A stretch of 64,000 nucleotides of DNA from Ceratobasidium sp. AG-K (Eukaryota; Basidiomycota; Agaricomycetes; Cantharellales; Ceratobasidiaceae). Within the stretch, counting starts at the first letter, position 1. The number at the start of each line of letters is the position of its first letter. The notes under the pieces were generated by a model that made no database searches, had not been told where the DNA came from, and saw only the letters and a list, made by a program, of their open reading frames with translations. A program made the position numbers and the translations under genes. Positions 62,822-64,000 of this stretch are shown in pieces. Location of the stretch: positions 1,426,001-1,490,000 of the forward strand of contig JAWNGF010000003.1 of the NCBI GenBank assembly GCA_037039685.1. The letters run 5' to 3'.

Positions 62822-64000
62822 ATGGACGTCCCCGTACCGAGCCCCCAGCAGCCCCAGTCACAGTCGTCCTCCCCCTCGACGCTGCCTGAGCCACTGCCAA
62901 CAGGCTCTGAGCTGCCCTCTCCCCCCATTCCTGGCCTTGCCGAACCTAAGTTACATCTGGGGTCATTTTCGGACATGCAATCAATCCGAAGGTCGTCTCC
63001 GCCCCGCGAGCCGTCGCTGGGTGTTGTACCGGAGCTGTCTCGAGCGCCTCTTATGTTTTCCGCAGAGGACCTGATGGCTAACCCTGCCGACTCGCGGTAC
63101 CCGGCGCCTGCACATCCCCCAATGCAGCCGGTGATGGCTGCCATCGAGGAGGTGTGTGTCGAGTGCATGATGCGCGACCGTGACATGGCCGACGTCGACG
63201 TTACCGGTCCGGGCATATGGGCACGCGAGTCGGATGTGTGGTACGAGGAACTTGTGCGGCGCGAGGAGGAAGAGGCCCGTGCGGGGATTCTCCCGGACCC
63301 ACAGCGACGACGCACCCCTGCGCTGGGCACGCCACTGACGGAGACCAACCTGCGCATCTGGACCCAGCTCGTACGTCAACATGCTTTTTTCTGGTTTTAG
63401 CGCTGATTTTTGCCATAGCACCCCAAGGAACCCCAGGCACGGTGGATCACCCTCACGGACTTTGTCCGCAAACAAGCTGCCTTGCTCGAGGCCGAACAAC
63501 ACGCACGTGCCCAGGCTGCCCGCGAGTCCCGTCTGCTCGACACCCGGCTGCGAGACACGTACCAAGCACTCCGGCGCTCTGCCTATGACCTCAATGATGG
63601 GCCCGTGCGCATCCGGGCCCCCACAAACCCCGAACAGGACATGTCCTTTTTGGCCAGTCCCGACCCGTCGCGCGATGTGACGATGCTGGCGAGTGGCATG
63701 ATCCAGGAGCGAGTGGACCTGCGCAAGGAGGAGCGCGACCGCAAGCGCGACTCGAAACGTCATCGCCGCAAGGCTTCGCGCCAGAGCAAAGGCTCGGGCG
63801 GCTACCACGACACGACGTCGGTCTATTCCTCGCCCAGTCCCCCTCCCGATGGCGGCAGTCGTATGGGCGCCATGGGCAGATCCCAGCCGGCGCTTTCCAC
63901 ACCCGTCAGCCCTGGCCGTCGCCTATCAACGCCGCTTGTCCCTCCGCTCTCGCCAGGCGCCCGTCCCTCGATTCACACGCGTTCCTCTCAGAGCTCATTC
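62822..64000 (+). CDS. Uncharacterised Pro/Ser-rich protein with helical Arg/Glu-rich core, cut by window edge
   Basis: I do not recognise the family. The N-terminus from ATG 62822 is Pro/Ser/Gln-rich. A more ordered segment reads PVMAAIEEVCVECMMRDRDM, ADVDVTGPGIWARESDVWYE and ELVRREEEEARAGI. One intron (about 63372-63419) joins IWTQL to the next exon, giving PQARWITLTDFVRKQAALLE, EAEQHARAQAARESRLLDTR and a basic helix (RKEERDRKRDSKRHRRKASR) that may be nuclear or nucleic-acid binding. A Ser/Pro-rich tail runs off the right edge. The gene begins 115 bases after the transporter stop on the same strand. Confidence 0.65.

Noticed and set aside
62981..63808. 275-codon minus-strand open frame
   Set aside because: It is antisense to the uncharacterised protein at 62822-64000 and shows no domain.

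Overview
The window is nuclear DNA from a filamentous basidiomycete. Nearly every gene is cut by several 45-65 nt GT-AG introns, genes are packed at about one per 2 kb on both strands, and the gene families are fungal: an ERT1/AcuK-type zinc-cluster activator, an ATP sulfurylase with an APS-kinase-like tail, a Cps1-like polysaccharide synthase and a HAC1-type bZIP. Intron style and protein wording suggest an Agaricomycete, possibly a Rhizoctonia/Ceratobasidiaceae relative; that placement is an inference from memory of related proteins. I saw no rRNA, tRNA, CRISPR or transposon.

Layout: 1-5.3 kb carries a mitochondrial release-factor methyltransferase (cut by the left edge), the gluconeogenic activator ERT1 and the methionine-salvage isomerase MRI1. 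At 5.9-8.6 kb is an allantoicase fused to a ureidoglycolate lyase. At 8.8-17.1 kb lie BRE1, a RING/TRAF zinc-finger protein with an apparent frameshift, and the DYRK kinase YAK1. At 17.5-26 kb are a small coiled-coil protein, a PHOSPHO-type HAD phosphatase, TFIIH subunit TFB1, the Golgi coiled-coil protein CASP/COY1 and mitochondrial ribosomal protein uS9m. At 26-32 kb are a taspase-like threonine hydrolase, a sterol-desaturase-family hydroxylase and a long disordered protein. At 32-39 kb are MET3, 2-methylcitrate dehydratase and an aldo/keto reductase.

At 38.9-45 kb are the proteasome chaperone POC4, a large protein joining a nucleotide-sugar-transporter-like membrane domain to an unrecognised transferase-like domain, and a family 2 polysaccharide synthase. 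At 45-55.5 kb are an Ariadne RBR ligase, lysyl-tRNA synthetase, an unknown membrane protein, prefoldin subunit 4 and sphingosine-1-phosphate lyase. At 56.9-64 kb are a HAC1/XBP1-type unfolded-protein-response regulator whose C-terminus lies in a second frame (as expected for Ire1 splicing), phosphomevalonate kinase, a vacuolar amino-acid transporter and an uncharacterised protein cut by the right edge.

Most genes are unrelated housekeeping functions and not a cluster. The most interesting items are the allantoicase-ureidoglycolate lyase fusion, the transporter-transferase fusion at 39.7-42.8 kb, the HAC1 locus with a perfect UPRE upstream, the frameshift in the TRAF-type gene, and unusual splicing: GC-AG introns, 9-24 nt exons and a start codon alone on an exon.
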